From the NCBI RefSeq assembly GCF_003611675.1, contig NZ_RAWA01000002.1, positions 1 through 64,000 of the forward strand: 64,000 nucleotides of DNA. Direction: 5' to 3'. Positions 1-10,090 of this stretch are shown here, one piece after another (positions within the stretch are counted from its first letter, which is position 1; each line of letters begins with the position of its first letter). The DNA is from Corallococcus sp. CA053C (GTDB taxonomy: Bacteria; Myxococcota; Myxococcia; Myxococcales; Myxococcaceae). Both the position numbers and the translations under genes were made by a program. The notes under the pieces are model-generated. The model was not told the origin of the DNA. It saw only the letters and a list, made by a program, of their open reading frames with translations, and did no database searches.

Positions 1-1735
1 GCCCCGTGCCCACCCCCACCGCCTTGGTGGTGAAGAACGGGTCGAAGATGCGCCCCAGCACCTCGGGCGTCATGCCCACGCCGGTGTCGCGCACCTCCAC
101 CACCACCCGGCCGGGCTCGCCCTGACGGATGATGGCGCGAATTTCATGCTCCGTGACGGAGGTGGGGTCCTCCGGAATCGCCTGCGCCGCGTTGAGCAGC
201 AGGTTCAGGAACACCTGGCACAGCCGCGCCTCGCTCGCCTCCACCGCGGGCACCGGTTCAAATTCGGTCACAAGCCGCGCGCGGTGACGGATGACGTTGT
301 CCGCCATCTTGCACGCCAGCTCCACCGAACGGCGCACGTCCACCGGCATCGGCCGCGACTCCTGCTCGCCGCGCGCGAAGACCTTCAGGTCCCGCACGAT
401 GGTGGCGATGCGCTCGGCGCCCTCGGTCGTCTCGCGCACGAGCTGCTGGATGGCGGCCACTGGCTCCGCGGGCGCGCCTTGCGTCTCCAGCTTGTCCAGC
501 CCCTCGCGGATGAGGTGCAGGTTCACCAGCATGTAGGCCAGCGGGTTGTTGATCTCATGCGCCACGCCCGCGCCCAGCGTGCCCACGCTCGCGAGCCGGT
601 CCGCCACCACCAGCCGCGCCTGGAGCTGCCGGCGCTCGGACAGGTCGCGGTGCACCATGATGTTGGCGATGATGCGCCCCTCGGCGTCGCGCAGCGGCAC
701 CACCACCGACTCGCAGACGCACGCCATGCCGTCGTCGCGCCGGAACTCCAGCTCTCCGGACCAGCGCCCGTGCACCTCCAGCGCGGTGAGGATGGCGCCC
801 GTCAGCCGGTCCGGCTCACCCGGGTGCAGCACGCTGAAGAGCGTCTGCCCCATGGCCTCCTTGCGGCTGCGGCCGAACATCCGCTCCGCGCTGGTGTTCC
901 AGTCGATGACGCCGCCCGCGAGGTCCGTGATGACGACGCCGTCGGAGATGCTCTCGAAGATGAGCGCCTGCCGGTGCAGCTCCTGCTCCGCCTGCTTGCG
1001 CGCGGTGATGTCCATCACCGTGCCCGTCACCCGCGCGGGCTGCCCCGCCGCGTCGAGCAGCACGTCGCCCTTGCAGGAAATCCAGCGGTAGCCGCTGCCC
1101 GCGGGCTCGATGCGGTACTCCACGTCCACCTGCGACCGCTGCTGGAGCGCCGTCGCCAGCCCCGCGCGAAGCCTGGGCAGGTCCGCCGGGTGCACCACCT
1201 CCTCCAGGTCCATGGCGCGGCCGGACAGCTTGCCCACCGCGAGCCCCAGGAGCCGGTCCACGTGCTCGCTCCACGTCACCTGGCCGCTCTTCGCGTTCCA
1301 ATCCCAGATGCCCACGCGCGCCGCGGACAGCGCCTGGCGCAGCTGCTCCTCGCGCTGCTCCAGCACCTCGCGCCGGGAGAAGCGGAACACCGTGACGGTG
1401 CCCACCTGGAGCCGGTCGCCCTCCTGCAGCTCCGCGGTGGACACCGGGAGGCCGTTGAGGAACGTGCCGTTGGTGGATTCCAGGTCGGTGACGTGACAGG
1501 TGCCGTCGGCGGCACGGCGGATGCGCGCGTGCTTGCGCGACACCCCGTGGTCGTCGATGCGGACCTCCGCCTCCGAGCCACGTCCGATGATGTGCTCGCC
1601 CGGCTCCAGCCGGTACGCCTTGCCGATGGCCGCCGGCGTCGTGGTGCTGATGAGGATGAGGCACGCCCCGGTCGAGGACGGGGCCGTCACCGACTGGCCC
1701 GCGCAGGTCGTGAGCTCGTCCAACAACGTCATCAT
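1..1735 (-). CDS. FHA-PAS-PAS sensor histidine kinase, C-terminus cut by window edge
   Basis: Soluble-looking sensor histidine kinase that would autophosphorylate a His and pass phosphate to an unseen response regulator. Reading the minus strand, an FHA domain comes first (residues about 25-120; core [19 protein letters not shown], then [11 protein letters not shown]). Two PAS domains follow (about 150-360), the second beginning after a [13 protein letters not shown] linker. The HisKA box has [14 protein letters not shown] with phospho-acceptor His about residue 393. The ATPase domain shows [15 protein letters not shown] and the start of the G2 box (GVGTG) exactly at the window edge. Start: a double ATG at 1735 with a G-run about 7 bases upstream; ATG at 1780 is an alternative. 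No transmembrane segment is visible, so FHA binding of phosphothreonine may link it to Ser/Thr kinases such as the divergent neighbour. Confidence 0.9.
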   Translation of the reverse strand, partial: MMTLLDELTTCAGQSVTAPSSTGACLILISTTTPAAIGKAYRLEPGEHIIGRGSEAEVRIDDHGVSRKHARIRRAADGTCHVTDLESTNGTFLNGLPVSTAELQEGDRLQVGTVTVFRFSRREVLEQREEQLRQALSAARVGIWDWNAKSGQVTWSEHVDRLLGLAVGKLSGRAMDLEEVVHPADLPRLRAGLATALQQRSQVDVEYRIEPAGSGYRWISCKGDVLLDAAGQPARVTGTVMDITARKQAEQELHRQALIFESISDGVVITDLAGGVIDWNTSAERMFGRSRKEAMGQTLFSVLHPGEPDRLTGAILTALEVHGRWSGELEFRRDDGMACVCESVVVPLRDAEGRIIANIMVHRDLSERRQLQARLVVADRLASVGTLGAGVAHEINNPLAYMLVNLHLIREGLDKLETQGAPAEPVAAIQQLVRETTEGAERIATIVRDLKVFARGEQESRPMPVDVRRSVELACKMADNVIRHRARLVTEFEPVPAVEASEARLCQVFLNLLLNAAQAIPEDPTSVTEHEIRAIIRQGEPGRVVVEVRDTGVGMTPEVLGRIFDPFFTTKAVGVGTG

Positions 1736-1992
1736 GTATGCCAGCCCCCCGGCGTTCTCCTGCGCTCGGGCCGGCAACATCCTCGCCGCCTGTCGTGCAT
1801 GACGCCGCGCTCCGTGAGGGCCTGAAGCCTCGGCCCGGGAAGCAACCATACCCCAACGGCCTCCAATGAACGTCCCTTCCACCTGGAGGGTGGGAGGGCT
1901 GACTGCTGGTGAACGGGCAAACGAGCAAGCAGGGGAGCAGCCGGGCGCGCTTCCCCGCGACCCACCCGGTGGATGGTAGGGTGGGCCCATTC

Positions 1993-3381
1993 ATGGCGGC
2001 GGACTCCGAGAGCACCTTCCGCATCCAGGCGCGCGCGGCCGCGAACGCCACGGACAAGGCGCTCGACACACCCATCCGTTCCGAGCGCGGCCCCGGCACG
2101 CTCGCGGGCGAATACGTTCTCAAGTCGATGCTGGCCGCCGGCGGCCACGGCAGCGTCTATGAGGCAGAGCACCGCATCCTGGGGCGGCTGGCCGCGGTGA
2201 AGGTGCTGCACGCGCACCTGGCCGACCAGGGGGAGATGCTCCAGCGCTTCGTGCGCGAGGCGCGCGTGGTGAACCAGATCCACCACCCCAACATCGTGGA
2301 CGTGTACGACTTCGGCCTGATGCCGGACGGCAGCCCCTACTACGTCATGGAGCTCCTGTCGGGGCGCACCCTGAGCCAGGTGGTGCAGGAGCGCGGGCGG
2401 CTGTCCGCGTCGCGCGCCCTGGCCTACCTGGAGCCCATCTGCGGCGCGCTGGAGGCGGCGCACCGCGCGGGCGTCGTCCACCGCGACCTGAAGTCCAGCA
2501 ACATCCTCGTCGTGGAGGAGGGGGAGAAGCCCCGGCTGAAGCTGCTCGACTTCGGCATCGCGAAGCTCATCCAGCAGGAGCCCGGCCAGGAGGGGCTCAC
2601 CACCGCCGGCCAGCGCCTGGGCACCGCGCACGCCATGGCGCCCGAACAGTTCCGCGGAGGCCGCATCGGGCCGCCCACGGACGTGTACGCGCTGGGCGTC
2701 CTCCTGCACCAGCTGCTGACGGGGCGCTACCCGTTCCAGTCCGAGGACCGGCTGGAGTTGGAGCGGATGCACCTGGAGGCCCCGCCGCCGCGCCCCAGCG
2801 TCCGCGCGCCGGTGTCCCCCGGAATGGACGCGGTGGTGCTGCGCTGCCTGGACAAGGACGCCTCCCGCCGCTACCCCAGCGTGAGCGCCTTCCTCACCGC
2901 GCTGCGCGAGGCCGCCGAGGAGCCCGGCCAGGTGGAAGGCCAGACACGCGACGTGCTCGCCGTGCACGCGGAGGTGGTGCTGCCCGCCACCGACCTGGAC
3001 GACGACAACACCTATGCCGCGCTCGCCGTGGTGCTGGACACGCTGGAGCAGGGCCTGCGCACGCGCGGCTTCCTCCTGGCGCTCCAGACCGGCACCGCCC
3101 TCCTGGGCGTGCGGCCCCTCTCCTCCGACACCGCGCCCGCCGCCACGCTCAAGGCCCTGCGGGAGTTGCACGCGGAGGCCCAGCGGTTGGCGGAAGCCGC
3201 CCACGCCCACGTCCACCTCTGTCTCCACCATGGTGAGGCGGAGACACGCGGCGAGGCCGACGAGGCCGAGGTGGTAGGCGGCCCGGTGACGCATGTGGCA
3301 ACCTGGAACGTAAGAGACCCGGGTGGCTTCGCCGTCACTCGCCCCGCCTCGCTGCTACTTGAGAGCCATCCCCCGCATTGA
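1993..3381 (+). CDS. Ser/Thr protein kinase with degenerate cyclase-like C-terminal domain
   Basis: Hanks-type cytosolic Ser/Thr kinase, 462 residues. Kinase domain about residues 41-310: glycine loop AAGGHGSVYEAEH, ATP-binding Lys70 (AAVKVL), catalytic loop HRDLKSSN (Asp165), DFG Asp187, and MAPEQ in the activation segment. All catalytic residues are intact and no transmembrane helix is seen. After about residue 330 the sequence follows the general plan of a class III cyclase homology domain (LEQGLRTRG, HVHLCLHHGEA, EVVGGPVTHVATW, FAVTRPASLLL) but without recognisable metal-binding aspartates. It may therefore be a regulatory relic; this part is inference. ATG at 1993 was chosen because an AGGGTGGG stretch precedes it; the frame is open from 1909. 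Divergent from the FHA histidine kinase across about 257 bases. Confidence 0.88.
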   Translation: MAADSESTFRIQARAAANATDKALDTPIRSERGPGTLAGEYVLKSMLAAGGHGSVYEAEHRILGRLAAVKVLHAHLADQGEMLQRFVREARVVNQIHHPNIVDVYDFGLMPDGSPYYVMELLSGRTLSQVVQERGRLSASRALAYLEPICGALEAAHRAGVVHRDLKSSNILVVEEGEKPRLKLLDFGIAKLIQQEPGQEGLTTAGQRLGTAHAMAPEQFRGGRIGPPTDVYALGVLLHQLLTGRYPFQSEDRLELERMHLEAPPPRPSVRAPVSPGMDAVVLRCLDKDASRRYPSVSAFLTALREAAEEPGQVEGQTRDVLAVHAEVVLPATDLDDDNTYAALAVVLDTLEQGLRTRGFLLALQTGTALLGVRPLSSDTAPAATLKALRELHAEAQRLAEAAHAHVHLCLHHGEAETRGEADEAEVVGGPVTHVATWNVRDPGGFAVTRPASLLLESHPPH

Positions 3382-3470
3382 GTCGTCTTTCCCGCTGTGC
3401 CTCCCCCTCCCCCCGCTTCCGCGCTCCCGCATTTTCTGTGGTCCCAATCCCTACAAAGGCTGACATCGGC

Positions 3471-3499
3471 TTGCGTAATAATTGGACCCACACCATAAT
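3471..3499 (+). promoter_or_regulatory. Candidate sigma-70-type promoter for the repeat lipoprotein
   Basis: TTGCGT at 3471-3476 and CATAAT at 3494-3499 are separated by exactly 17 bases, inside a locally AT-rich patch that stands out in this GC-rich genome. It lies about 150 bases before the lipoprotein start and just before a chain of hairpins. Seen by eye only. Confidence 0.45.
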
Positions 3500-3531
3500 T
3501 TTTTGAAGGCGACGTATTTCTTTCCGATCGT

Positions 3532-3622
3532 GAATCCGTCAGGATTCCCCTGTCTGACAGTTCCGGCACCTTTCTAGGTGAATGCCGGGACTACCTGACA
3601 TTCTGGAGGTCGGTCGTCCGAC
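3532..3622 (+). promoter_or_regulatory. Hairpin-rich 5' leader (possible cis-regulatory RNA)
   Basis: Between the candidate promoter and the lipoprotein start there are successive perfect or near-perfect inverted repeats. GAATCC/GGATTC pairs around GTCA at 3532-3547. CTGTC/GACAG lies near 3550-3560. CCGGCA with CCT pairs with AGG and TGCCGG at 3563-3588. GTCGG/CCGAC pairs around TCGT at 3609-3622. None is followed by a T-run, so they are not ordinary terminators. A leader of this length with several compact stems could be a riboswitch-like or protein-binding element, but no known class was recognised. Confidence 0.35.
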
Positions 3623-3645
3623 TTCCCTTGAGCGGGAGCCCCCAA

Positions 3646-4617
3646 ATGCGCCTCACCCCTGCTTTTCAGCCTGGAAGTGGATGCAGCACGTGGTGGAACC
3701 GGAGTGCCTCACTCCCACCCCTGAGGGCGGTGTTGCTGACGGGGGCCCTGCTGGCCCTGGCGGGTTGCGGCGGCGCGGCGTTGGAAGACGCCCCGGACGC
3801 GGCGGCCTGGGCCGCGGTGGATCAGGCCCAGTCGGCGGACAACGGCCTGTCCACGAATGGCCTGTCCACGAATGGCCTCTCCACCAACGGCCTGTCCACG
3901 AATGGCCTGTCCACGAATGGCCTGTCCACGAACGGCTTCAACGACTGGTTCAACTCGAACGCGGCCACGGCGCCCACGCTGATGGCGTACATCGTGAAGT
4001 GCGCGGTGCCCGCCGGGCAGACGCGCACCTTCGTGCAGGCCGCCACGGGGGCGAGCTTCACGTGGCAGGGCAACCTGGGGCTCGCGCCGAACTGGGCGTC
4101 GGGCCTGCCCGCGACGGAGGTGGAGCAGCAGGCGGTGAGCGCGTGCCTCGCGGCGCACGCGAACAAGTTCGGCCTGCACATCTCGCTGTCGGTGCTGGGC
4201 CGCACCGCCGCGGGCGCGCCGCTGCCCTACTCCACGCAGGAATTGGCGACGTTCAGCGAGCGTGAGGCCTGCTTCTTCGGCAACCTCTTCACGACGGACG
4301 GCCTCTTCGCGGCGCGGGACCGCGACTTCTCCTCGACGGAGAGCACCACGCGCGCGTGCGGCCTGACGCTGAAGGCGGACACCTGCGCGCCCATCACCAA
4401 CCTCGGCAGCTGCTCGCAGTTCTGCACCAAGGCGGACCCCAGCCAGCCCTACTTCACGCAGTGCACGTACAACGGGAAGACGTACCCGGCCGTCACCACG
4501 CGCGTGCAGCCCCAGGAGCTGTACCGCTGCGGCGACGGCACCTGCCAGTTCACCGAGCACTGCGGCACCGGCCTCACCGCGGACAGCTGCAAGGCGGACT
4601 GCGGCACCTGCTCCTGA
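3646..4617 (+). CDS. Lipoprotein with tandem NGLST repeats
   Basis: Secreted lipoprotein of unknown function, 323 residues from this start. A hydrophobic signal ends in LLALAGC, the lipobox Cys being about residue 41. The mature N-terminus is followed by about seven tandem copies of the pentapeptide NGLST (encoded at 3841-3935), then a Cys-rich globular region (AYIVKCAVPAGQTRTF, CFFGNLF, a cluster of Cys at the C-terminus) that could form disulfides in the envelope. NGLST-type repeats after the signal peptide occur in many myxobacterial lipoproteins; their function is unknown and they may be a flexible spacer. Start: ATG at 3646 with GGGAG about 7 bases upstream; a TTG at 3628 also opens the frame. 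It stands alone, with its own candidate promoter and hairpin leader. Confidence 0.85.
   Translation: MRLTPAFQPGSGCSTWWNRSASLPPLRAVLLTGALLALAGCGGAALEDAPDAAAWAAVDQAQSADNGLSTNGLSTNGLSTNGLSTNGLSTNGLSTNGFNDWFNSNAATAPTLMAYIVKCAVPAGQTRTFVQAATGASFTWQGNLGLAPNWASGLPATEVEQQAVSACLAAHANKFGLHISLSVLGRTAAGAPLPYSTQELATFSEREACFFGNLFTTDGLFAARDRDFSSTESTTRACGLTLKADTCAPITNLGSCSQFCTKADPSQPYFTQCTYNGKTYPAVTTRVQPQELYRCGDGTCQFTEHCGTGLTADSCKADCGTCS
3841..3935 (+). repeat. 15-bp coding tandem repeat (NGLST units)
   Basis: A 15-base unit resembling aacggcctgtccacg is repeated in tandem about six to seven times with silent changes (aac/aat, ctg/ctc, acg/acc), staying in frame and encoding the pentapeptide. The near-identity of units suggests recent slippage or gene-conversion expansion, so copy number may vary between strains. 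Confidence 0.9.
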
Positions 4618-4645
4618 TGCACCCCTGAGTCCTTCCCCAGGCACC

Positions 4646-4680
4646 GGGCACGCACGGCCTTCCCCCGGAGGCCCGTGCCC
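4646..4680 (+). terminator. Candidate terminator hairpin after the repeat lipoprotein
   Basis: GGGCACG at 4646-4652, with a two-base bulge, then CGGCCT, pairs with AGGCCCGTGCCC at 4669-4680 around a C/G loop, 29 bases after the stop codon. No T-tract follows, as is common in high-GC genomes. Confidence 0.45.
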
Positions 4681-4878
4681 GAGCATCCGGGCGTGCGTCG
4701 CCGTCCACCGCGCGCCCGAGCCGTGGAAGGAACGGTGACAGGGCGTGAACCGAGCGTTGTCGAATCAACAGCGGCGCGACCCCGCGCACCTTGCCCGTCG
4801 GGGGTGAGCGGTGTTGGATGCCCTTCGCGCCACCGCGACGAGGAGCGGTGACGGGCGCGGGTGGTGGAGCGGGCCGCG

Positions 4879-5880
<1,002 letters not shown>

Positions 5881-5905
5881 CGGAGCACCTGAAGGAGCCT
5901 CTGGC

Positions 5906-6745
5906 ATGCCGTGGAATCCCTCCCTGCCGATGTTGGCCCTGCTGGTCCTCCTCATCTCCGGGACGGTGAAGCTGCTGACCGTGGCCCTGGGCTGGCTCGC
6001 GTGGCGCACGCGGGCGGCGGAGCGCCTGCGGGTGTACCGGCGGGAGTGGGCCCAAGGGCAGCTGCGCAGCGAGGCGTGGGCCGCGGCGGGCGTGGTGCTG
6101 ACGGACGCGGTGCTCATCACCGGCCTGCGCTACTACACTGGGCCCCTGCTGGCGCCGTTCCGCCTGTCCACGGCGCTTGGGACGTACGCGTGGATGTTCG
6201 TGGGCTTTGAAGTCTGGTTCTACGTCACGCACCGGCTCCTGCACCTGCCGCGCTTCTACCGCTTCCACGCGCAGCACCACGTGGCGCAGGTGACGGAGCC
6301 CCTCACCGCGCTGTCGTTCTCCGTGGTGGAGCGGCTGGTGCTGACGGGCGGCGGGCTGGGCCTGCACTTCGCGGCGCTCCACCTGATGCCGGGCACGCAG
6401 GTCGGAATCCTGGCGTACATGGTGACCAACTACGCCCTCAACGCGCTGGGGCACGGCAACACGGAGTGGCTGCCCCGGCGCTTCGTGACGTCCTGGGTGG
6501 GCCGCGTCTTCTTCACGCCCACGTTCCACGCGATGCACCACGCGCGCTACCAGGGGCACTACGGCCTCTTCACGGTGGTGTTGGACCGGTGGCTGGGCAC
6601 CGCGTTCGAGGACTACCCGCGCGTGCATGCCCGGGCCCGCGACGCAGAGGGCCTCACGCGCATGGGGGAGCGGCTGCCCGGGGCGCTCGCACCCGCGCCT
6701 GTCCCCGTTGCCTCCGCCGTGCCCGGGGTGTCCGGGACGCGGTAG
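5906..6745 (+). CDS. Fatty acid hydroxylase / sterol desaturase family membrane protein
   Basis: Integral-membrane di-iron oxygenase of the fatty acid hydroxylase superfamily, 279 residues; the substrate is probably a lipid. Hydrophobic segments lie near residues 7-32, 60-80, 92-108 and 140-180. The histidine clusters that bind two irons are present: HRLLH (109-113), HAQHH (121-125), H183 in GHGN, and HAMHH (208-212) with H218. The C-terminal about 50 residues are Pro/Ala-rich and cytosolic. ATG at 5906 has AAGGAG about 9 bases upstream. It begins 25 bases after the histidine kinase stop, so co-transcription is possible. Which lipid is hydroxylated cannot be told from sequence. Confidence 0.85.
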   Translation: MPWNPSLPMLALLVLLISGTVKLLTVALGWLAWRTRAAERLRVYRREWAQGQLRSEAWAAAGVVLTDAVLITGLRYYTGPLLAPFRLSTALGTYAWMFVGFEVWFYVTHRLLHLPRFYRFHAQHHVAQVTEPLTALSFSVVERLVLTGGGLGLHFAALHLMPGTQVGILAYMVTNYALNALGHGNTEWLPRRFVTSWVGRVFFTPTFHAMHHARYQGHYGLFTVVLDRWLGTAFEDYPRVHARARDAEGLTRMGERLPGALAPAPVPVASAVPGVSGTR

Positions 6746-6882
6746 GTCCGCGGCGCCCCCACGTCCCACGGTGGGCACAAGGCTTCGCCGGGGCCATCCA
6801 GGCGTCGGCTGACGAGCAGGAGTGCGGGGCGCTCGTACCTGGAAGGGATGGCATCCGCAGGGCCCGGCCCTACAATCGTGCG

Positions 6883-8406
6883 GTGAACTTCCGGCAGGAC
6901 GTGATCATCATCGGTGCGGGTGCCAGCGGGACGCTGCTGGCGGCCTGTCTCTTGCGCGGCGCCCGTTCGCCCCTGCGCGTCACCCTGGTGGAGAGGGGGG
7001 AGCGTGTTGGACGCGGGGTTGCCTACTCCACCACCAGCGCACGCCACCTGCTCAACGTGCCGGCAGGCCGCATGAGCGCATGGGTGGAGGACCCGGAGCA
7101 CTTCCTGCGCTGGCTGCGCGCCACGGCGCCGGACACGCTCCCGTCCGCCTTCGCGGAGCGCCGCCGCTATGGCCAGTACCTGGAGTCGGTGCTGCAGGAG
7201 GCGGCGGAGCGGGCGGCCCCGGGCGTCCAGCTCCAGACACTGCGCGACGAGGTGACGGCGGCGGTGGACACGGCCGACGGCGTGAAGCTGTCGCTCGCGA
7301 GCGGCGCGAGCCTGGAGGCGCGCGGCGTGGTGCTGGCGCTGGGCAACGCGCTGCCCGCGGACCTGCGCGTCCCCGACGGCGGCCTGTACGCGAGCCCCCG
7401 CTACCACCGCTCGCCGTGGGCCTCCGGAGCGCTCGAGGGCATCGGGCCCGAGGAGTCAGTGCTGCTCATCGGTGCGGGCCTCACCATGGTGGACACGGTG
7501 CTGTCGCTGGGCGAGCGCGGCCACCGGGGCCCCGTGCATGCGCTGTCCCGGCATGGCCTGCTGCCGCACGTGCACCGCGCGTCCGGAGCGAAGGCGCCCG
7601 CCGCCGCGGAGCCGCTGCGGATCCGCGAACTGTTGCGCTCGGTGCGCCGGGAGATGGACCGCTGTCGCGACGCGGAGACGGCCACGAACGCCGCGTCCCC
7701 GCCGGACGAGGGCGCGGTGCCCTTCAGCACGCTGCGCATCCGCGACGTGCTGCGCGCGATGCGCCAGGAGGTCGACGCGCAGGTCGCCGCGGGCGCGGAC
7801 TGGCGCGCGGCGGTGGATGCGCTGCGGCCGGTGACGACGCCGCTGTGGCAGCGCTTCACGGCCGCGGAGCGCCAGCGCTTCCTGCGCCACCTGCGCGCGC
7901 ACTGGGAGGTGCACCGCCACCGCATGGCGCCGGAGATTGGCGAGACGCTGGACCTCTGGCGGCGCGAAGGGCGGCTGGTGCTGCACGCCGGCCGCGTGCT
8001 CGGCTTCGAGCTGGAGCCGGACGCGGTGGCGGTCCGCCTGCGCCCCCGGGGTCAGCGTGAGCCCCAGGTGCTGCGCGTGGGCCACGTCGTCAACTGCACC
8101 GGTCCGGAGTCGAGCCTCTCCCCCCGCAGCCAGCCGCTGCTGCGCGGCCTGCTGGAGGCGGGGCAGGCCCGCGCGGACTCGCTGGGCATGGGGCTGTCCA
8201 CGGCCGGGGACGGCGCGCTGCTGGACGCGCGCGGCAAGCCCTCACCGCACCTCTTCACCCTGGGCCCGCCGCGCCGGGGCGACCTCTGGGAGACCACCGC
8301 CGTGCCGGAGATCCGCACCCAGGCGAGGGACCTGGCGGACCACCTGCTGCGCCACCTGGGCACCGCGCGGACCGCGTCGGAGACCGCGCCCGCCGCCTCC
8401 TCCTGA
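6883..8406 (+). CDS. FAD/NAD(P)-binding protein (YdhS-like)
   Basis: Flavoprotein of the FAD-NAD(P)-binding group typified by E. coli YdhS (COG4529-like), 507 residues, cytosolic. The N-terminal dinucleotide-binding fold is DVIIIGAGASGTLLAACLL (residues about 6-24). It is followed by the family signature HLLNVPAGRMSAW and a second Rossmann motif LLIGAGLTMVDTVLSL. The C-terminal region has VVNCTGPES and a late FTLGPPRRGDLWETTA motif as in these oxidoreductases. Start: GTG 6883; the frame is open back to 6466, but that part is antisense-like translation of the hydroxylase and has no start near a ribosome site. The physiological reaction of this family is not established. Confidence 0.82.
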   Translation: MNFRQDVIIIGAGASGTLLAACLLRGARSPLRVTLVERGERVGRGVAYSTTSARHLLNVPAGRMSAWVEDPEHFLRWLRATAPDTLPSAFAERRRYGQYLESVLQEAAERAAPGVQLQTLRDEVTAAVDTADGVKLSLASGASLEARGVVLALGNALPADLRVPDGGLYASPRYHRSPWASGALEGIGPEESVLLIGAGLTMVDTVLSLGERGHRGPVHALSRHGLLPHVHRASGAKAPAAAEPLRIRELLRSVRREMDRCRDAETATNAASPPDEGAVPFSTLRIRDVLRAMRQEVDAQVAAGADWRAAVDALRPVTTPLWQRFTAAERQRFLRHLRAHWEVHRHRMAPEIGETLDLWRREGRLVLHAGRVLGFELEPDAVAVRLRPRGQREPQVLRVGHVVNCTGPESSLSPRSQPLLRGLLEAGQARADSLGMGLSTAGDGALLDARGKPSPHLFTLGPPRRGDLWETTAVPEIRTQARDLADHLLRHLGTARTASETAPAASS

Positions 8407-8565
8407 GAAACGCGGCGCGCACGCCTGCCCGGTAGCGGACCTGACAGGCGCCATGACCTGAAGGCCGGCTCCCCTGCTGGAAGGGCGGTGGGGCTTCCTC
8501 GCGAGAGGGTGTCGGGCCTGGGGTTTCGTGCGACATTCGCGCCCCCCTCCCGGAGTCCCATCCTG

Positions 8566-9852
8566 ATGGCCCTGAAGCGCCCCATCCCCACCCTCATGGG
8601 AGGCGTGTTCCTCATCGTCCTCGCGTGCCTTGGGGCGCTCGCGTACCAGCACCTGCGCACCGATGCGCTCGAAGCGCGCCTCCTGCACGAGGTGAACACG
8701 CTGACGCACGCGGAGCACCCGCGTCCGGCGCACGTCACCCCCACCCGGCCCGGCACCTTCGGCACCGCCGTGTCGTCGCTGCTGCCCGCCCTGCTGCGGC
8801 GGACGCGCGACCTCCCGCCCCTCTCCGAGGAAGACGCCGCGCGCTGTGAGGCCGTGACGGAGGGACGCTCGCTCGTGACGGAGCTGCCCGCCGCGTGCCG
8901 CGAGGCGCTGGAGCAGGACCGTCCCCTGATGCGGCAGGTGCTCGCCGCCACCCACGCGGAGTCGGGCGGGCTGCCGGAGGAGCTGCGGCCGCTGTCCGGG
9001 CCGGACGTGGCTGGACGCGACGCGGCGGCCCAGGCCCTGCGCCGGGTGGTGGAGCAGGCGGCGCTGGAGACGCGGCTGCTGGTGGCGCGCGGTGAAGCGG
9101 ACGCCGCGGTGGACACCTGCGTGGACGCGCTCGCGCTCAGCCGGGAGCTGGCCCTGGGCGGCGGACTCGTGGGACAGCGGCTGTCCGCGTACGGCTACGG
9201 GCGCACGTGGCGGGCCTGCGCGGACGCGCTCGACGCGGCCTCCGTGCCCCGCAAGCGCAAGGCGACCGCGCAGCTCACCCGGCTGCACGAAGGCTTCCCG
9301 CCCGTGTCCCTCTCGCTGCACGAGGAGTCCGTCGCCGCGCAGCTCACCACCTTCCGCGACCTGCTGTCCGACGACGCCCGCGCCGAGCTGCCTCCCGCGT
9401 GGCTGGACGCGCCCGCGCTTCCAGGCGCCCTGTCCCGGCGGCGCCAGTGGCGGCAGTGGGTGACGGACGCGGACCGCCTGCGCGCCGTGGTGGATCAACC
9501 GCCGGACTCGCGCCGCCGCGCGCTGGAGGCCCTGGAGGCCCAGCACCACGAGCAGGGCCTGCGCCACGACGACGCCCCGTGGATGCGCCAGGCCGCCGAG
9601 GACGCGGACCTGCTCGACCTGCGCGCGCTGCGCTCCGAGGCCCTCATCGCCCTGGCCGAAGTGGACGCGACCCGGACGGAGAAGGGCCAGTGGCCCCGGG
9701 CGCTCGCCACGAAGACGTCCTCGCTCGTGCTGGAGCCGGTGGACGCGAACCAGGCCGTCATCCGCTCCTGCGTGCGGGGCCTGACGCCCGAGGCCCTCCG
9801 CATCACCGCGGACGCCGCGCCGGGCCCCGAACAGGCCCGCGAACAGCCCTGA
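8566..9852 (+). CDS. Membrane-anchored protein of unknown function
   Basis: Not recognised. 428 residues: a short positive N-terminus and one hydrophobic helix (about residues 9-29, TLMGGVFLIVLACLGALAY), then a long, mostly alpha-helical, Ala/Arg/Leu-rich region probably outside the cytoplasm. Helical repeats are suggested by segments such as EADAAVDTCVDALALSRELALGG. Near the C-terminus a stretch LIALAEVDATRTEKGQWPRAL resembles the degenerate tail of some pilin-like or secretion proteins, but this is weak. ATG 8566 with GGAG about 12 bases upstream; an upstream ATG at 8488 lacks a ribosome site. It is flanked by 159 bases upstream and about 240 downstream and appears monocistronic. Confidence 0.7.
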   Translation: MALKRPIPTLMGGVFLIVLACLGALAYQHLRTDALEARLLHEVNTLTHAEHPRPAHVTPTRPGTFGTAVSSLLPALLRRTRDLPPLSEEDAARCEAVTEGRSLVTELPAACREALEQDRPLMRQVLAATHAESGGLPEELRPLSGPDVAGRDAAAQALRRVVEQAALETRLLVARGEADAAVDTCVDALALSRELALGGGLVGQRLSAYGYGRTWRACADALDAASVPRKRKATAQLTRLHEGFPPVSLSLHEESVAAQLTTFRDLLSDDARAELPPAWLDAPALPGALSRRRQWRQWVTDADRLRAVVDQPPDSRRRALEALEAQHHEQGLRHDDAPWMRQAAEDADLLDLRALRSEALIALAEVDATRTEKGQWPRALATKTSSLVLEPVDANQAVIRSCVRGLTPEALRITADAAPGPEQAREQP

Positions 9853-9864
9853 GTCCGGCCCCCA

Positions 9865-9911
9865 GGAATATTCCAGTTTTGCCGTGAATGCGGTTGTAGC
9901 CTGAATGGCTA
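9865..9911. promoter_or_regulatory. Palindrome and inverted repeat upstream of the secreted hydrolase
   Basis: GGAATATTCC at 9865-9874 is a perfect 10-base palindrome in a short AT-rich patch. TAGCC/GGCTA around TGAAT lies near 9896-9911. Together they sit about 200 bases before the hydrolase start and could be operator or promoter elements; nothing proves it. Confidence 0.25.
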
Positions 9912-10090
9912 TGAGTTGTGGCCTTACCGGCTACAGTCCTGACTCCCGCCACGACCCTCCAGCCTTCGTCCCTCCTCGAAGCGGGCGTCTCCGTCCTCGC
10001 ATGGCACCGCGAGTGCAGCGGAGGCGTTGTCACTCCATGACCGGGACCGGAGACGTTCACAGCCGGTTCCTTCCCCGCATCGGAGGTTCC

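Noticed and set aside
146-1825. Long open frame on the plus strand opposite the FHA kinase
   Set aside because: It is antisense of a gene with clear FHA, PAS and kinase motifs; its translation is Arg/His/Ala-rich low-complexity with no family look, typical of shadow frames in GC-rich DNA.
3841-3935. CRISPR-like tandem repeat
   Set aside because: Repeats are 15 bases, directly adjacent, in frame and without spacers; they encode NGLST units.
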